From Symbiodinium natans (taxonomy: Eukaryota > Sar > Dinophyceae > Suessiales > Symbiodiniaceae): 62,000 bases of DNA. Each line of letters opens with the position of its first letter. The first letter of the stretch is position 1. Where the stretch lies: contig CAJNDS010001001.1 in NCBI GenBank assembly GCA_905221605.1, positions 1,106,549-1,168,548 on the forward strand. The letters are read 5' to 3'. The notes beneath the pieces are model-generated. The model worked only from the letters and a program-made list of their open reading frames with translations, did not search any database and had not been told where the DNA came from. Below, piece after piece: positions 1 through 12,915 of the stretch. A program made the translations under genes and the position numbers.

Positions 1-130
1 GATCAAAGCTCATGGTATCATTGTAGCATTTGGCACCCCTTGTAAAAAATCCTACACCCTCAGCCCCCCTATCTGACGAAGGGTAGAGTTGAGCCGAAGT
101 TTCCCCTGGACCCAGGTGGGGTTTGCAGTG

Positions 131-243
131 CTTGGAGGTTCATGGGGTCATTAGAAGTAGGGTCATAAGTACCCCCCAAATGAGGTTATAGCCATAGCTT
201 CCTTGCTTATCACCCTACTTAGAAGTAACCATGAACCTCCAGG
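131..243. mobile_element. MITE-A copy
   Basis: Inverted-repeat ends CTTGGAGGTTCATGG / CCATGAACCTCCAGG with an AT-richer core containing TAGAAGTAGGG-like arms. Non-coding. Confidence 0.7.
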
Positions 244-251
244 TAACCCAT

Positions 252-349
252 TGGAATGTTCCCCTTATACGAACAATCCTCAATCGGGATTGTAGAACCC
301 CCCATTATAATCCGTATTAAGGACTGCTAGTATGCGGGGGAACATCCCA
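252..349. mobile_element. MITE-C copy
   Basis: GGAATGTTCCCCTTATAC on the left, TATGCGGGGGAACATCCC on the right, with ACAATCCT/AGGACTG inner arms. Confidence 0.65.
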
Positions 350-390
350 GCCCTAAGCCCTAAACCCTTCCCAAAGCGTCCTCTTCTGAA

Positions 391-637
391 CCCTAAAACC
401 CTAAAACCCTACAACCCTACAACCCTAAAACCTAAAACCCTAAAACCCTGAAATCCTGAAACCTGAAACCCTAAATCCCTAAAACCCTAAAACCCTACAA
501 CCATAAAACCCTAAAACCCTAAAACCCTACAACCCTACAACCCTAAAACCCTAAAACCCTACAACCCTACAACCCTAAAACCCTAAAACCCCAAAACCCT
601 AAAACTCCAAAAACCCAAAACCCTAAACCCCAGTTTC
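391..637. repeat. degenerate telomere-like field
   Basis: Mostly 8 bp CCCTAAAA and CCCTACAA variants rather than the 7 bp unit. Confidence 0.8.
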
Positions 638-661
638 CCAAATAAATATTCAAGTAATGTC

Positions 662-3600
662 CTGGTCGGGGCAGTATTGGGCCGAGTACTCGTAGTTGGA
701 AAGACCACCTTGGGAACCGCAGATGCGGGGTTTAGGGTTTAGGGTTTGGGGTTTAGGGTTACAGGATGTGGGGATCGGGGCTCGGTTGTTCTTTAAATGA
801 TGCCAAGCGCCTGGTCTTCCCCTGGGAAAAGGGAAGCTAGGGGATGCTAGGATCTGTTTGGGGTGCTAGTCTTGGGGGCCTCTGCGAACGCTTACACACC
901 ACTGAACCCCGCCTGGGACAGCACAGAAGCAGATGACCCTAAACCCTACAAACCCTAAACCCTAAACCCTAAACCCTAAATTTTAAACCCTAAACCCTAA
1001 ACCCTGTTGGGTCGAAGCTCCGGGCTTCTGAGGATTCTGTGGTGCTGGGCTCGAGGGCGGGTCCTCTAAGAATATCTTGCATACCAAAGCCAAAGGGCCC
1101 CAAGGGCCTAGCCCTAAACCCTAAACCCTAAACCCTGGGCCAAAGCAAGACCCAAGTGGCAGCCGTGGTCGTTCTCGATGGTGATGGTGTTCGCGTCGTT
1201 CTGGAACCTGCACAGGGGTTCTGAACCCTGCTCCCCAAATAAAACGATGGTTGTTAGTGGCGCGAATGGGGGTAGAGGAGGGGGAGGGGGGAGTGATTTT
1301 TTGAATGAAGGCTCCTGGAGAGGTGGGCTCGGAGATCTTGATATGTGGCATCGGCAGGGTTCACTGGCAACCATGACGATTACTAGCATTATTGGCAGTA
1401 CTATTCATCTCCGGAGCCGTGCGCCCCATTGCGGGCCGGCATTGTTGCTGCTTCTGCTGTTTGCTCCGGTTCTGTTTGGGGAACTTTGGTGCTGTTTCCC
1501 CTAAACCCTAAACCCTAAACCCTAAATTTCGGGTTTAGAAGTTTAGGAACCCTGTTCCAAAAGAGCACACACACAGACAAACCCTCCATATCACTCCACC
1601 GAGGCGCTGTGCACCCTGGCACTCCGCCGTCTGCGGACCCTCAGCCTCATTCAGGGTTTTTCGGGTTTAGGGTTTAGGGTTTTGGGTTTAGGGTTTAGGG
1701 GTGCAGGTGCTGAAGGAGACCTAAGAATCGAGAGTCGAGACCAAGAAGCCGCGCGTCTCTTGAGGAAGGCTTTTCTCAGGTTTCTGCGATCTCCGAAGCT
1801 AGCACCCAAAGATACACCGGTTTGCTTCTTTCTTTCGGGCAGGCGGAAAGTCAGAACGACGTGCCTCATGCTACGGAGTGAATTCGACGGTGAAACAAGA
1901 AGGCCGAAGCGAACCGGCATCAAGCTCCGCAAGGCTGAGCAGCCAGCCAGACAGGGGTTGCAAAGACTCAGCGGAGATAGGGAAACGCACAAGAGCCGGA
2001 ACGCCCGACTGGGCTTGGCGCAGGACGACCAGAAGTGCTTTAAGCGCACGATCGAGCCATGCGCAAAGTGCCCGCAAACACTTAAGGGGCATGGCATCGG
2101 GACGGAAGAAGACCGAAACTGGTGAGGGCAAAGAGGGCAGGGCAATACAGAAACCCGCGGCCTGCGGGAATGCACCGGCAATCACGTCCTCAAGTCCGCA
2201 AGGCACAGGCGGCAGCGCGCCAAGTTGCCAGGTCTGAACCCAACGTGGACAGATGTGCCCAACCCAAACGACAGGCAAGGAGTGGTCAGTCGGTCCAGCA
2301 AGTGGAGTCCGCAGAAGGGGCAAGAAGACATGCTGGTCATTCGACTCCTGAGGCTTGCCCGCCACTGCCGAACACATGTGCTCCGGGTGCAAGACCAAAA
2401 GGACATTTTCCCCCATCTCGGCAATCGCTAAATCAGAGACCTCCGACAACCAAACCTGCAAAGTGTCACGCAGGACGGGCAGGGGGGAGATAAAGCGAAC
2501 GACCGTCTCGTACACGTCCATATCTGTGCTTGGCTTAAGAGCGGCTAGCGCTGCAAGAAGCTCCGGGGAACATTCATGCTGGGCAGCGACACGGACAGGA
2601 CGAGTCGCATCACGAACGGCGGGCTCCTGCGGGTGTCCCTCCGAGTGATCAGGCGGAAAAAGTGGGGAAGCCCCAGGAGTAGCGAGGAGCTGTCGACAAG
2701 CAGCCGACGAATCCAGGTGCCTGCGTAACCGAGAAGTGTTGGCAAGGGTGAGGCCACAGGCTTGGCACCGACGCCCAACCGCAAGAAGGTGAGCGCGACA
2801 ATGATACCCATGCTTGCGGTGCGCATGAGATCCCCAAGCTTGCAAAGAGCGAAATGCTAAGCCACACACAAGACAGGCGTGAGAGCAGGCCCGAAGCGCC
2901 GCAAGGCTCGGGTCTGGGACATCCACAGCCGGCGACCATGCCGCGCGAGCGAAGGTGTCCAGCGATGCCTGAAGCCCTTGTGCCTGCACGTGCCAAGCCT
3001 CGGCACGCTTGAGCAGCCCCTTCCACTGGCCGGGGCGATCTCGGAGCAGCTCCTGCCACGCGGGCCACGACTCCGACAGAGGTCCAAGAGGGCAGGTGCC
3101 CCGAAGGGCGGAGAGCAACCAACAACCAGCGTCCTCCAAGGCGCTAACATAAGGCCCGTACCAACCGATGAGAGCCCAAGCTGCGGCAGGACCGCTTCGC
3201 ACCAGCTGGCCCAAGAAGCGCAGCCTCTCAACATGCAGAAGTGCCCTAGGCGCAGGCAACCCCGTCCACGCGAGGATCTGGGCCTCTGTCATATGCCATG
3301 TGCCAGTTGCAGACGGACCAAGGAGCCTCCTGTATAGCCCGATCAAACCACCTGAGAAGGCGCTCCATTCCTGGGCATTGAGTTGAGGCCAGGCCCCAGT
3401 GCCAGCAAGGACAACCCCCAGGACATGAACACGGAAAAGCTGGGCACGGCGACCTAAAGCAATCTGCTGACAGGCAAAAAGTTTCCGCTTCCCCTCGCGG
3501 AAGGCAGCCCTCCCAAGCGCCAGGCGATACCGGATGTCAGGAAGCAGGCTGCCATTATGCGTGAGATAGGAACCCAGGTGCCTATAGCGCGTGACCAGAT

Positions 3601-6600
3601 CAAGCCGTGCAAGCCCAGCGTTCTCAGGCCAAACAGGCATATGTCCACGCATGTCCACAAAAAGGTGTTTGCGAGCGGCCCGCGCTCCTGCTCCAGCGGG
3701 GGCGACAATGGCGGCCGTTTTGGTGGGCCCTAGATTCGCCCGAAGGCCATGAGGAGCAAGTGTATCAAGGGTCGTGGCTGCGACGTCAGCAAGCAAGCGC
3801 GGAAGCCTTTGTGCCGAAGGACTGACCACGAAGGTAGCAAGGTCATCAGCGTATACGACGTCTCGAACAACATGGTCTTGCACGGGGCAGTCCGGGTCCG
3901 GAAAAGGCGTGCGCTGACCATGCCAAGGAACCTTGGGCAGGGAAACCTCCATAGCCGGCGAAAGTCTCCGCTGCAGAACTTTCGCGAAGAGGATATTGAA
4001 CACAATGTCTGCAAGGGAGCCTCCAGGGCGGGTCCCCCTGTGAGTTTCAACAAGCTGCGTGTCCCCATGTAGGATGAACCAGGTACTGGCATGGAGCTCC
4101 CTCGCGAGCTCAAGGAAAAGCGGGGCGGCGTCTTGCTGCTCCAAGACCGGCTCAGAAGAAATGTAGTGCTGTAGTTGTTGAAGATTCTCGCGACTAAGGC
4201 CAAGAGAAGCCGCAATGTCCTCAATTGACCTGTGTCCCAGTCCTTCGCCCAGCACCGTCTCACGCACAACAGCATAGTATGCCGAGGCGAGGTCTACAAA
4301 GAGAATGGCTGAAGAACGGCTTGTTCTCCTTGCAAAGTGAAGGAAGGCTCTGGAGCAGAAGTGCCCAATAGCGGCACTACATCCACGGCGGCCCCCTATT
4401 TGCAAGGGTAGAGCATGAGTGTCCCAATGCTTGACCGCAAGCGCACGAACAGTGCGATGCAGCGCTTTGGACAGGCAAGACTGAACCAGAATGCCACGCC
4501 TGCCAGCGCAGGTGTGTCTGAGAGCGATGTTGGGCTTGGCGATATGGTGCAGGAGACCCCCCTTAAGACCAACAGGTTCAGCCGCATGACAGACGACCTT
4601 GAGCATAAGGGGCCAGAAAGTCTGAGCAAGCTGGGAACCGAAAACCCTGCACAATGCCGGAGGAAGGAGGTCCGGACCGCATGCTTTGCCAGGCTTCGTG
4701 TGTCGGAGAGCAGACTCAAAGGCATCCCAAGTCGGCACCGTCCCAGAATCAACAGAATTAGAACCTTCGAAGCACGCTTGGCGCAACCTGCAAGAAGCAA
4801 CTAAGGAGTCCTCGGAAGTGGGGCATCCGTCCTCCAAAGCACTGAAATGCTCACGCCAAGTGGCAGTGACCTCATCCATGCTGGTACAAAGAGTGCCATC
4901 AGCCCGCCGCAACATGGGAAGCGGGTCGGCCGAAGAACGCCTAAATCGCTTTGGCGCAAGGACCTTACGAACAGCGCGATGGACCTCGCCAGCAGGGGCC
5001 GCATCGATGCCGGCCGCGAGGGTGTCAAAGTAGGCATTCCTATCATCCTTGCACTGCCGCTTAAGGAGCGAGCCATTGCGATGGAGCAAAAGACAGTCAA
5101 GGCCGATACGAGCGCGCAGGAGCCAGAGCCAGTGTCCGGAGAAAAGAGATGTGAAGTCGAGCGACGCCTGGGCCCAAGCCAGGAGCACACAGCGGAGATA
5201 GGCACATCGCAAGGCGGCCCGCCTGGACCTCAAGGAATGTCGAAGCCTGGCGACGGTGGCGTGTAGCTGCTGCGCGCGCTCCGAAAAATGCTGACCTCGA
5301 AGACGACGTCGCGGCACAGGGAAGCATTGAGACAGTCCAGTGTAGACATGGTCAACAAGCAAGGCAGCATGCTCACTCACATCAACCTCCCAGCCAGGTC
5401 GCGGCGCAGAACTTAAAATAGCCTGAACAGCCGGGGCATTGTCGGGATTAGAAATGGCATTCGCATCAATGCGCACAGGCCGCACTTGCTTAGACGGCTT
5501 ACCTGTGAAGGAAAGTTGAACCTGCGCAACAGATGCATAGTGGTCCTCGCAAACGTGGCCAGCCGAGAGCTCAGGAGCAACACAAACCGAGCAAAAGGCA
5601 GACTGCCACGTCAGAGGCAGGCAGATGTAATCAGAGCGAACGAGCGCACCGTTACGTTTTTGAAGCAATGTGCCACCCGGCCCCTCCATACATCCGCGGA
5701 ACGTGGACGGCACCCATACATTCAAGGAGCGCAACAGGTCTCGAAAGAGGGACCCAGAGAAATCCTCCTCGTCAGCCTGCCAAGGGCCAACATGGGCATC
5801 CGGGACGCTGCCAATCCGGCAGTTGCCGTCAATCAGACAAATCCAATTAGCTCCTCTGGAGTGAGCACCACAGACAGCACAAACCCGAGCCCACCAAGCC
5901 TGACGATGTTCCTCAGTGTGGGCACGATGCGGCGCATGAGCCACAAGTATGTTCAGTCGGCTGCAATGAAAATAGGCACTGACAACAAGAAGAGTGGGCT
6001 CGGCGTGCAGGACAACCGCGCTGCTGGCCAGAATAGGAGAGGCATCATGTAGCCACAACTCGACACCAAATCGCGACCCTTCCTCACAGCCCGAAGCCAG
6101 TCGTAGAAACGGGCCGCAGCGCATGACCCCTTCTGGCGTGCGACATTCCTGGAGACCAGCGATGTGCACCCCTTTAGCCTCCAGACTAGCTCGCAAGAGA
6201 TTGACCCTGCCTATAATGCCGTGCAGCCCCGAGGAAGACTCCCTGACGGGCAAGGGATCAAGAAGGGACAGGACATTAAATGTGGCAATACAGAGAGAGA
6301 AATGTCGATGAGCGGGAGCTCGGGCACAGCTATCTACGGCAGGCACGGCACGCAGAAAAGGCCGGAGGACCGACTCCGAATCCATCGAGCACACCCCTGT
6401 GTCCTTAGACCAGGAAAGCATGTTATTCCGCAGGCTAGGAACTTCCGCCGGCCTTTCTCGTGTAAGACAAAGATGAGGCAACCATCGAATGGCAAGGCCA
6501 CGGTCGGAAAGCCAGAAGCAGGCATTGAAATGAAAAGGCAGCGCTTCGGAACGGCCTCGAGAACCAAGCTCCGCCAATCCGTCCGCAAGCTCATTGGCGC

Positions 6601-9600
6601 AATCGCCAGCATGCCCAGGAACGTGTTGGTAGAGGGCCTGCGCACCGCGTACAGTCTGGTGAGCGATATGCAGGTTTCTGGCCCCGGTGCAAAGAGTGTG
6701 ATCCTTGAGACTGACATTGCCCGCAACCCCTTGCAGAGCGGCCCAATTGTCAGCCCGAAACAGAACCGAGGCATTGTGCGGCAGCTGAAGCGCAGCAACA
6801 GCGGCCCACAACAGGCCAGAGATCTCCGCCAAGTATGCATCGAAACTTGCCTCTTCGTCCAGAAGGGCCGGCAGGAAGTCACTAACGGAGCCGTAAAAGC
6901 AGCCTATAAACTGGCCCGGCAGTCGAAGCGTGTCGGCCGAAACGAGGCTTAACACAACCGCCCAACCAGCCCTAGATTCAACCGCATTGAAAGAACCGTC
7001 AGAAGTGAGGACCAAGATCTCCCCAGGAGTGGGAGATCGGCCGGCACAGCCCTCAGCAACCCACTGCAAGAATCGTTCGGGCTTCTGGACATGAGTAGGA
7101 GGCGGTCGCAAAGCACAGAAAGGGACAGACCGAAGCAACGAATCGACATCAGCGGCCCCACATGGTAGCACACATTGACGCCCCTCATGGGCCGGAGGAG
7201 TCGCGCTCGAACCGGAGGATCGAACATCATGGACGGACAGAGAGGCGGCCAATCGCGGGGAAGCAGCGGAGCCGAAAGAAGAATCCCTGTCAACGACATC
7301 TGGGGGAAGAGACCCTAACAAGGCCGCTGGTTGCACACGCGGAAGAGGGCTGGAAGGCTGGAGGCGAGCTTGTTCCTCAAAGTGCTCAGTGAGGGTTTCA
7401 AGAAGCGTAACCGTAAGGAAAAAAGCTCGGCAATCCGAAGCGGCAAAAGCTTCTTCGAGAAGAGTGGGTCCAATATCCCATGCTCGGGAAGATCCCAAGC
7501 CATCAGCGGAACATCGAGACAAAGGGACCGAGCTGTGCAGAAATGCCCGGCAGGGCGTCGGCACCCTACGCGGAATTGAATGCAAACCCGAAAGGGGGAG
7601 GGACCTAAACCCAACACTAGGGTAACTAGGGGCTGGGGTACAAGCAGTAGAGCTAGGTGAAGCCAGCGCACCAGGCATGAGAGCAAGAATCAGCAGAATG
7701 CGCAAGGCATGCGCCCCACGTCCCCCCAAACGAAGCTGCAAACCTGCCTGGCCTGAACCTAGGACGCCTGGAGCAGATGTAGTCTGCCCTGCGACAGGGA
7801 ACAAGGGCGTCTCGGACCTGCCTTGGTGTGGACCTGCGCCTGGCACACCTGGGACAAGGAACGTCTGCGCAGCGACAGGCGGCAACCGTGGACCTGAGCC
7901 TGGCATATGTGGGACAGGGAACGTCTGTGCAGCGACAGGCGGCACCTGCGAACCTGCCTGGTGTGGGCCCGAGCCTGGGACACCTGGGGCAGACAGCATC
8001 TGCCCACCAGCAGGGAATGAGGAAGGCACCTGCGAACCTGCCTGGCGCGGATCTGAGCCTGGGACACCTGCAACAGACAGCGTCTGCCCTGCGACAGGGA
8101 ATGAGGAAGGCACCTGCGAACCTGCCTGGTGTGGACCTGAGCCTGGGACACCTGGGGCAGACAGCATCTGCCCAGCGACAGGGAATGAGGAAGGTACCTG
8201 CGAACCTATCTGGCGCGGAGCTGAGCCTGGGACACCTGGGACAGACAGCATCTGCCCAGCGGAAGGCACCTGCGAACCTGCCTGGTGTGGACCTGAGCCT
8301 GGGACACCTGGGGCAGACAGCATCTGCCCAGCGACAGGCAATGAGGAAGGCACCTGCGAACCTGCCTGGTGTGGACCTGAGCCTGGGACACCTGGGGCAG
8401 ACAGCATCTGCCCAGCGACAGGGAATGAGGAAGGCAGCTGCGAACCTACCTGACGCGGACCTGGGCCTGGGACACCTGGGACAGGCATCTGCCCTGCGAC
8501 AGGGAATGAGGAAGGCACCTGCGAACCTGGGACACCTGGGACAGACAGCGTCTGCCCTGCGACAGAGAATGAGGAAGGCACCTGCGAACCTGCCTGGCGT
8601 GGACCTGAGCCTGAGCCTGGGACACCTGGGGCAGACAGCATCTGCCCAGCGGAAGGCACCTGCGAACCTGCCTGGCGAGGATCTGAGCCTGGGACACCTG
8701 GGGCAGACAGCATCTGCCCAGCGACAGGGAATGAGGAGGGCACCTGCGAACCTGCCTGGTGTGGACCTGAGCCTGGATGCTGTCCAGCGACAGGGAATGA
8801 GGAAGGCAGCTGCGAACCTACCTGACGCGGACCTGGGCCTGGGACATGTGGGGCAGACAGCATCTGCCCAGCGACAGGGAATGAGGAACCTACCTGGCGC
8901 GGACCTGAGCCTGGGACACCTGGGGCAGACAGCATCTGCCCAGCGACAGGGAATGAGGAAGGCACCACAGAGGCGAGAGCCCACGGGGTCAGCTCCAACG
9001 AGAGCAAAGCGCCAAACAAACCCCCACGGCCACGCATGAGGGAAAGCCTCAGGCCAGTGTGCAAAGGCATGGTCACACGTGAAATCCACATATCCGCAAA
9101 GGAAAGCGCAGCTCCCACAAAGCGTCCCAACACAGTAGGACAAGAGGAGGCAGAGGTGGGCAACTTCGAGGTCGGCCCCAGCGAGGGCCGTAGAGCGAGA
9201 AAACCTCCATGAGGCCACGTGCCTGCGCTATCGCCTTGAGGGCTGGCAGTATGTGGGTCGTCTACAAGTCTGGCCAGGCTCCCGAGCGGAGCGTGGCTGC
9301 GGGAGCGCGGCTGCACTCCTCCAGCATTACCGCGCGTAAGTGTCTGAGCAAAGTCATCCGGCGAAGCAAGGACGATGATGCGGAGAGGTTCAAGGCCAAG
9401 CTGCGCGCGGACGTACACCGGTATGTCCCAATGCGGCCGGAGGTAAGCAGTGAAAGACGGCGTAATGTGGCACGGTCGCAACCAAAATGGCGCCAGTCCA
9501 AGGAACCATTTGAGAGGAGAGACAAGCCAGCGAGCGCCTTGTCGTCTTCCCCGTGACAGCTCAGGGCCCAGTTGCATATGTCGCCCAACAAGGAAAGCAT

Positions 9601-12600
9601 TATACCCGCGCAAGAGTGATGGGCGACAAACGGGTCCCCACAAGGACTTTTGTGAACGACATCGTGCGGATAGCCAAACATGCGCAAATGCTCCAAAGAG
9701 AGCCACAAGGTGAATCGCAAGCAGAGACAGGCCAAGCCCCTTGGCAGCGCTAGAGAGGGACAAAAGGACAACGCTGAGCCGAAGCCACAAGGCCCAGTGA
9801 AGTGAGGCAACCAACCAAGGGAGAGGAACAAGTCCATATCCTGTTGCAAACTCTTCTCCGGAGGGAACATCGATACATGGCACTGCTTCGGGGACCAGGT
9901 CAATGCTCCAGCCAGCGGCGAGCTGCGACAGAGAGCCAGAATCAGAAACGCCAATACCCAGCAACTTTACTTGCGAAACCTCCAAGAAGGGGCGGCGGCA
10001 CGACACAAGATCTAAGGAGATTGAACGCAGCAACAGCCGGGAGGGAGCCCGAGCCGAGGCATGGCAGTCGAAAAGGGCGCCCCGGCGCAAGCAAAGAAAG
10101 AGCAGTGTCTCAGCGAGGGGCCGCGTCAGACCGCCTGGGACCTTATGCGTCTTGTGCACAACAGACCTCAAGCAGGGCGCGGGGTACCTAACACCGCCAG
10201 AGACAACAGAGTGGAACGAAGCAGCACAACCGCCAGCGTGTCCGGGAGGAAGACTCCTTCGGCCAAGGCCAATGCTCCAGCCAACGGCGAGCTGCAAAAG
10301 AGGGACCGAAGGAGCCTCAACGAGACAGAAGAGATGAGGGCAGGCGGAAGCACTGCAAGCGAAAAGACAGACAAGCGACAAGGATGAACCGAAGGTGCCC
10401 GGAGCCCCTAGGCAGGACCGACAAGGCGGTATCTCAGGCAACCGCAAACAGCCAAAGGAGAAGCCCGACAACTGAAGACGGATGAGCCAGGGAGGCATGC
10501 CGAAAGAGAGGTCAGTGCTCCAGCCAAAGGCGAGCTGCAATATAGCCGAACGACAGGGAGGATACAACAAGGGAAAAGCCAGCAATGAGAAAGAGGAGCC
10601 AGAGAGGGTGCTATGTACAAACCTACAATAAAGATTAGGGCTGACCTGCTCACTCAGCAAAATGAGGCACTCAGATGACATACCACAAGCATGAGAGCGA
10701 CTCGCAAGGAATGAGCAGCCTGCGCGCGGGATTGAAGCACCCAGTCGTACTACTCCATCTGTCCCAAGCTGATGTTGCTGGCGACTGCCTCGCCACCACC
10801 AAGATCTAGAGATCCCCCCGCTTCTCTGGTCTCTTCCAGGTCCGAGTCGTCGTCCAGGAAGCACACCGGCACACCGACAGGAACATTGATCTCCGCAGTC
10901 ATGCGCTTGCGGCGCTCCTCGAGCCTCGCAGCCAATGCCTGAGAAGCATCTGGGCGTACTGTTGGGGAGGCCATTTTCGTGGCAGCCTTGACTGAACTGC
11001 GAAAGGGCTTCAAGGCTTGCCCCGGACTGGCCCTTCTGGTAGCACGGACTGACGTCGAGGCTCTGTTTGCTGAACGCCCCGCGCCAGGAGGTTGCGACAG
11101 GGCCTCGGTACTCGGTGCGGGCCCACCAAACATAGTAATGTTGGGCCCAGACGGCGACATCATGTATGGATCCAAAGTGGCAGGGCCACTGTCGGGGCTC
11201 ACATAGGCGCAGGGCTGGGCCTCCCCCACAGAGGGCCGCAACGCCTCCACTACTGGGGGCCGCTGCGGTGGAGGTGCCGCACGCAAGTCCTGCCTCGGAG
11301 TCATCATCTGCTGGGTGGACCTCGTATGCGGTGGAGTCATCAAGGGCGGCGGCGGCGCATGACGGTCCAGCCATGCTGCGAGTTGCACCTGAGCATGCTC
11401 CGGGAGCGGCTGCCCAAGAGCCGCTTGCTGAACCCAGGTGTCCAGCATGGAGTCCTCCTTTGTCACTGGCTGGCCACCATTCAAGAGCTGCTCCCAAGAC
11501 GCCTGCTGCTCTGCAGAGATGCTGGCAACAGGCTGAGGCCTCGAACCGCCGTTGATGTACTCCTTGAGCTGCCGAGCAGCTACAGCCTTCTGTTCTTGGG
11601 CCTCCTGCAGCTCCTGGTCCAACTTGACCATCTCGTCCTGATACTCCTTCTGCTGTGACAGGAAGGCGCGCTTCAGCTCCTGCTGGAAAACCCCCCACTG
11701 CTCCGTACGCTTTGCTTTGAGCTCTGCCTGCTTGCGGATTTTGGCTTCCGCTTTCCTGAGCATGGTAACATATCTTTGGATGTCCCGGACGTCGTCGCCC
11801 ACGTCCAAGCCATCTGCATCTGACCCGGTCACCTTCGTGGAACCATGCTGTGGATCCTGCAATGACATCTCGTTGTACTTGGGGAAGAGAGGGACCTCTT
11901 TGTCCTTGTACCGTTTGGCATGCTGCCAAGAGGGCGAGGCCGACCAGGATCCGGCCCAGTAGCGAACGTGCTTGCCGGCCTTTCCACTGGACTGGCCCCA
12001 TTGCCATTGGTTGCCTCCTTGCCTTCCCATACGTACAAGCCTATCTGCGAAACGAGGGTCTGTACCGTGGTGATTTGCCAGATGAAAACGTCGTGTAAAG
12101 GAGGGAGTCGGTCCAAAGCGAGACCTGATTCTCGTCCTTGCCCTGTTTCGCCGCAGGTTCCTGTGCCAGGCGGGTGATCGGCCGTGCAGAGCTATGGCGG
12201 CGCAGTAGTGTGAGACACAAAAGAATGCGCCTGGGGCTTTAGGCTATCCACCGCGCTTTGCGGTATTCGATCCCAAACCCTCACCGGTTTGCTACAATAC
12301 TCCCTCGTACTCTGTTCAAACAAAATGGCTTGGCGCCTAAGATGAGGATCCGAAACGTTGCAGGGGGGGAGCTCTCGAGGTATACCCTAGATCTTCAAGA
12401 TTTTTCAGGCGTTAGAGGTTTCACGTTGCAGGCTTGAGGGTTTTTCAGGGTAGATGGGGCGTAGGAGCCAACATCTTCGAATCTTAGAATGCCAAGGTTA
12501 GCCCCCTTAGTCCTCATCTCTGAAATGCGGGGGAGCGTTGAGGGCCTAACGGGTTAATGGGGGTTTAAGGTTTAGGGCTTCATGAAGGCATAATTAGGGA

Positions 12601-12873
12601 TGTTTAAGATTGGGCTGTAAACAGAGGGCCATATGGGAACAAAAGCAGGGGCTACAGAGGGAAAACTACCGTCCTAGACACCATTTTAGGTATTAATCAT
12701 TGTCCTCGATACGACGCCAAACGAGACCCCAACTGCTAGACCACCGCCCACTACTTGAAGGTTCATGGGTACTTATAAGAGGGTCAGAAGTACCCCTAAA
12801 CCCTAAACCCTAAACCCTAAACCCTAAACCCTAAACCCTAAACCCTAAACCCTAAACCCTAAACCCTAAACCC

Positions 12874-12915
<42 letters not shown>

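Larger units (their letters stand above)
1..661. other. intronic sequence of copy 4 with MITEs and degenerate telomeric repeats
   Basis: No exon seen. It holds a MITE-A copy (131-243), a MITE-C copy (252-349) and a 245 bp field of CCCTAAAA/CCCTACAA variants (about 391-637). It should lie in the intron following exon 662-708. Confidence 0.6.
1701..12560 (-). mobile_element. full-length non-LTR (LINE) retrotransposon in an intron of secreted-protein copy 4
   Basis: Two-ORF LINE read on the minus strand: 5' leader (12031 to roughly 12560), ORF1 12030-10750, a 68 bp spacer, ORF2 10681-1871, and about 170 bp of 3' UTR. Just past the 3' UTR the sense strand becomes CCCTAAA repeats (1661-1700). A CCCTAAACC-type stretch also sits at 12560-12583 in the same orientation, so the element may have landed in a telomeric-type array; both outer limits are approximate. 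No poly(A) tail and no clear target duplication were found. Both ORFs are open and the catalytic residues inspected are present, so this may be a recently active copy. Confidence 0.85.

Noticed and set aside
1114-1389. 91-codon ORF at the left edge
   Set aside because: Only its exon 1164-1207 is real; the rest reads through telomeric repeat and intron.
7653-9218. Long open frames on the plus strand (7828-9039) and in a second minus frame (7653-9218)
   Set aside because: By-products of the stop-poor 84 bp repeat in ORF2.
10682-12007. N-terminal extension of the 3378-codon frame upstream of 10681
   Set aside because: It overlaps ORF1 in another frame; composition is Arg/Cys-rich and shadow-like, while ORF1 looks like a real protein.
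12308-12328. Possible dinoflagellate spliced-leader relic (AGCCATTTTG on the minus strand) upstream of LINE ORF1
   Set aside because: Only 10 contiguous bases match the known leader; similar 10-base matches occur elsewhere (near 9484), so chance is likely.
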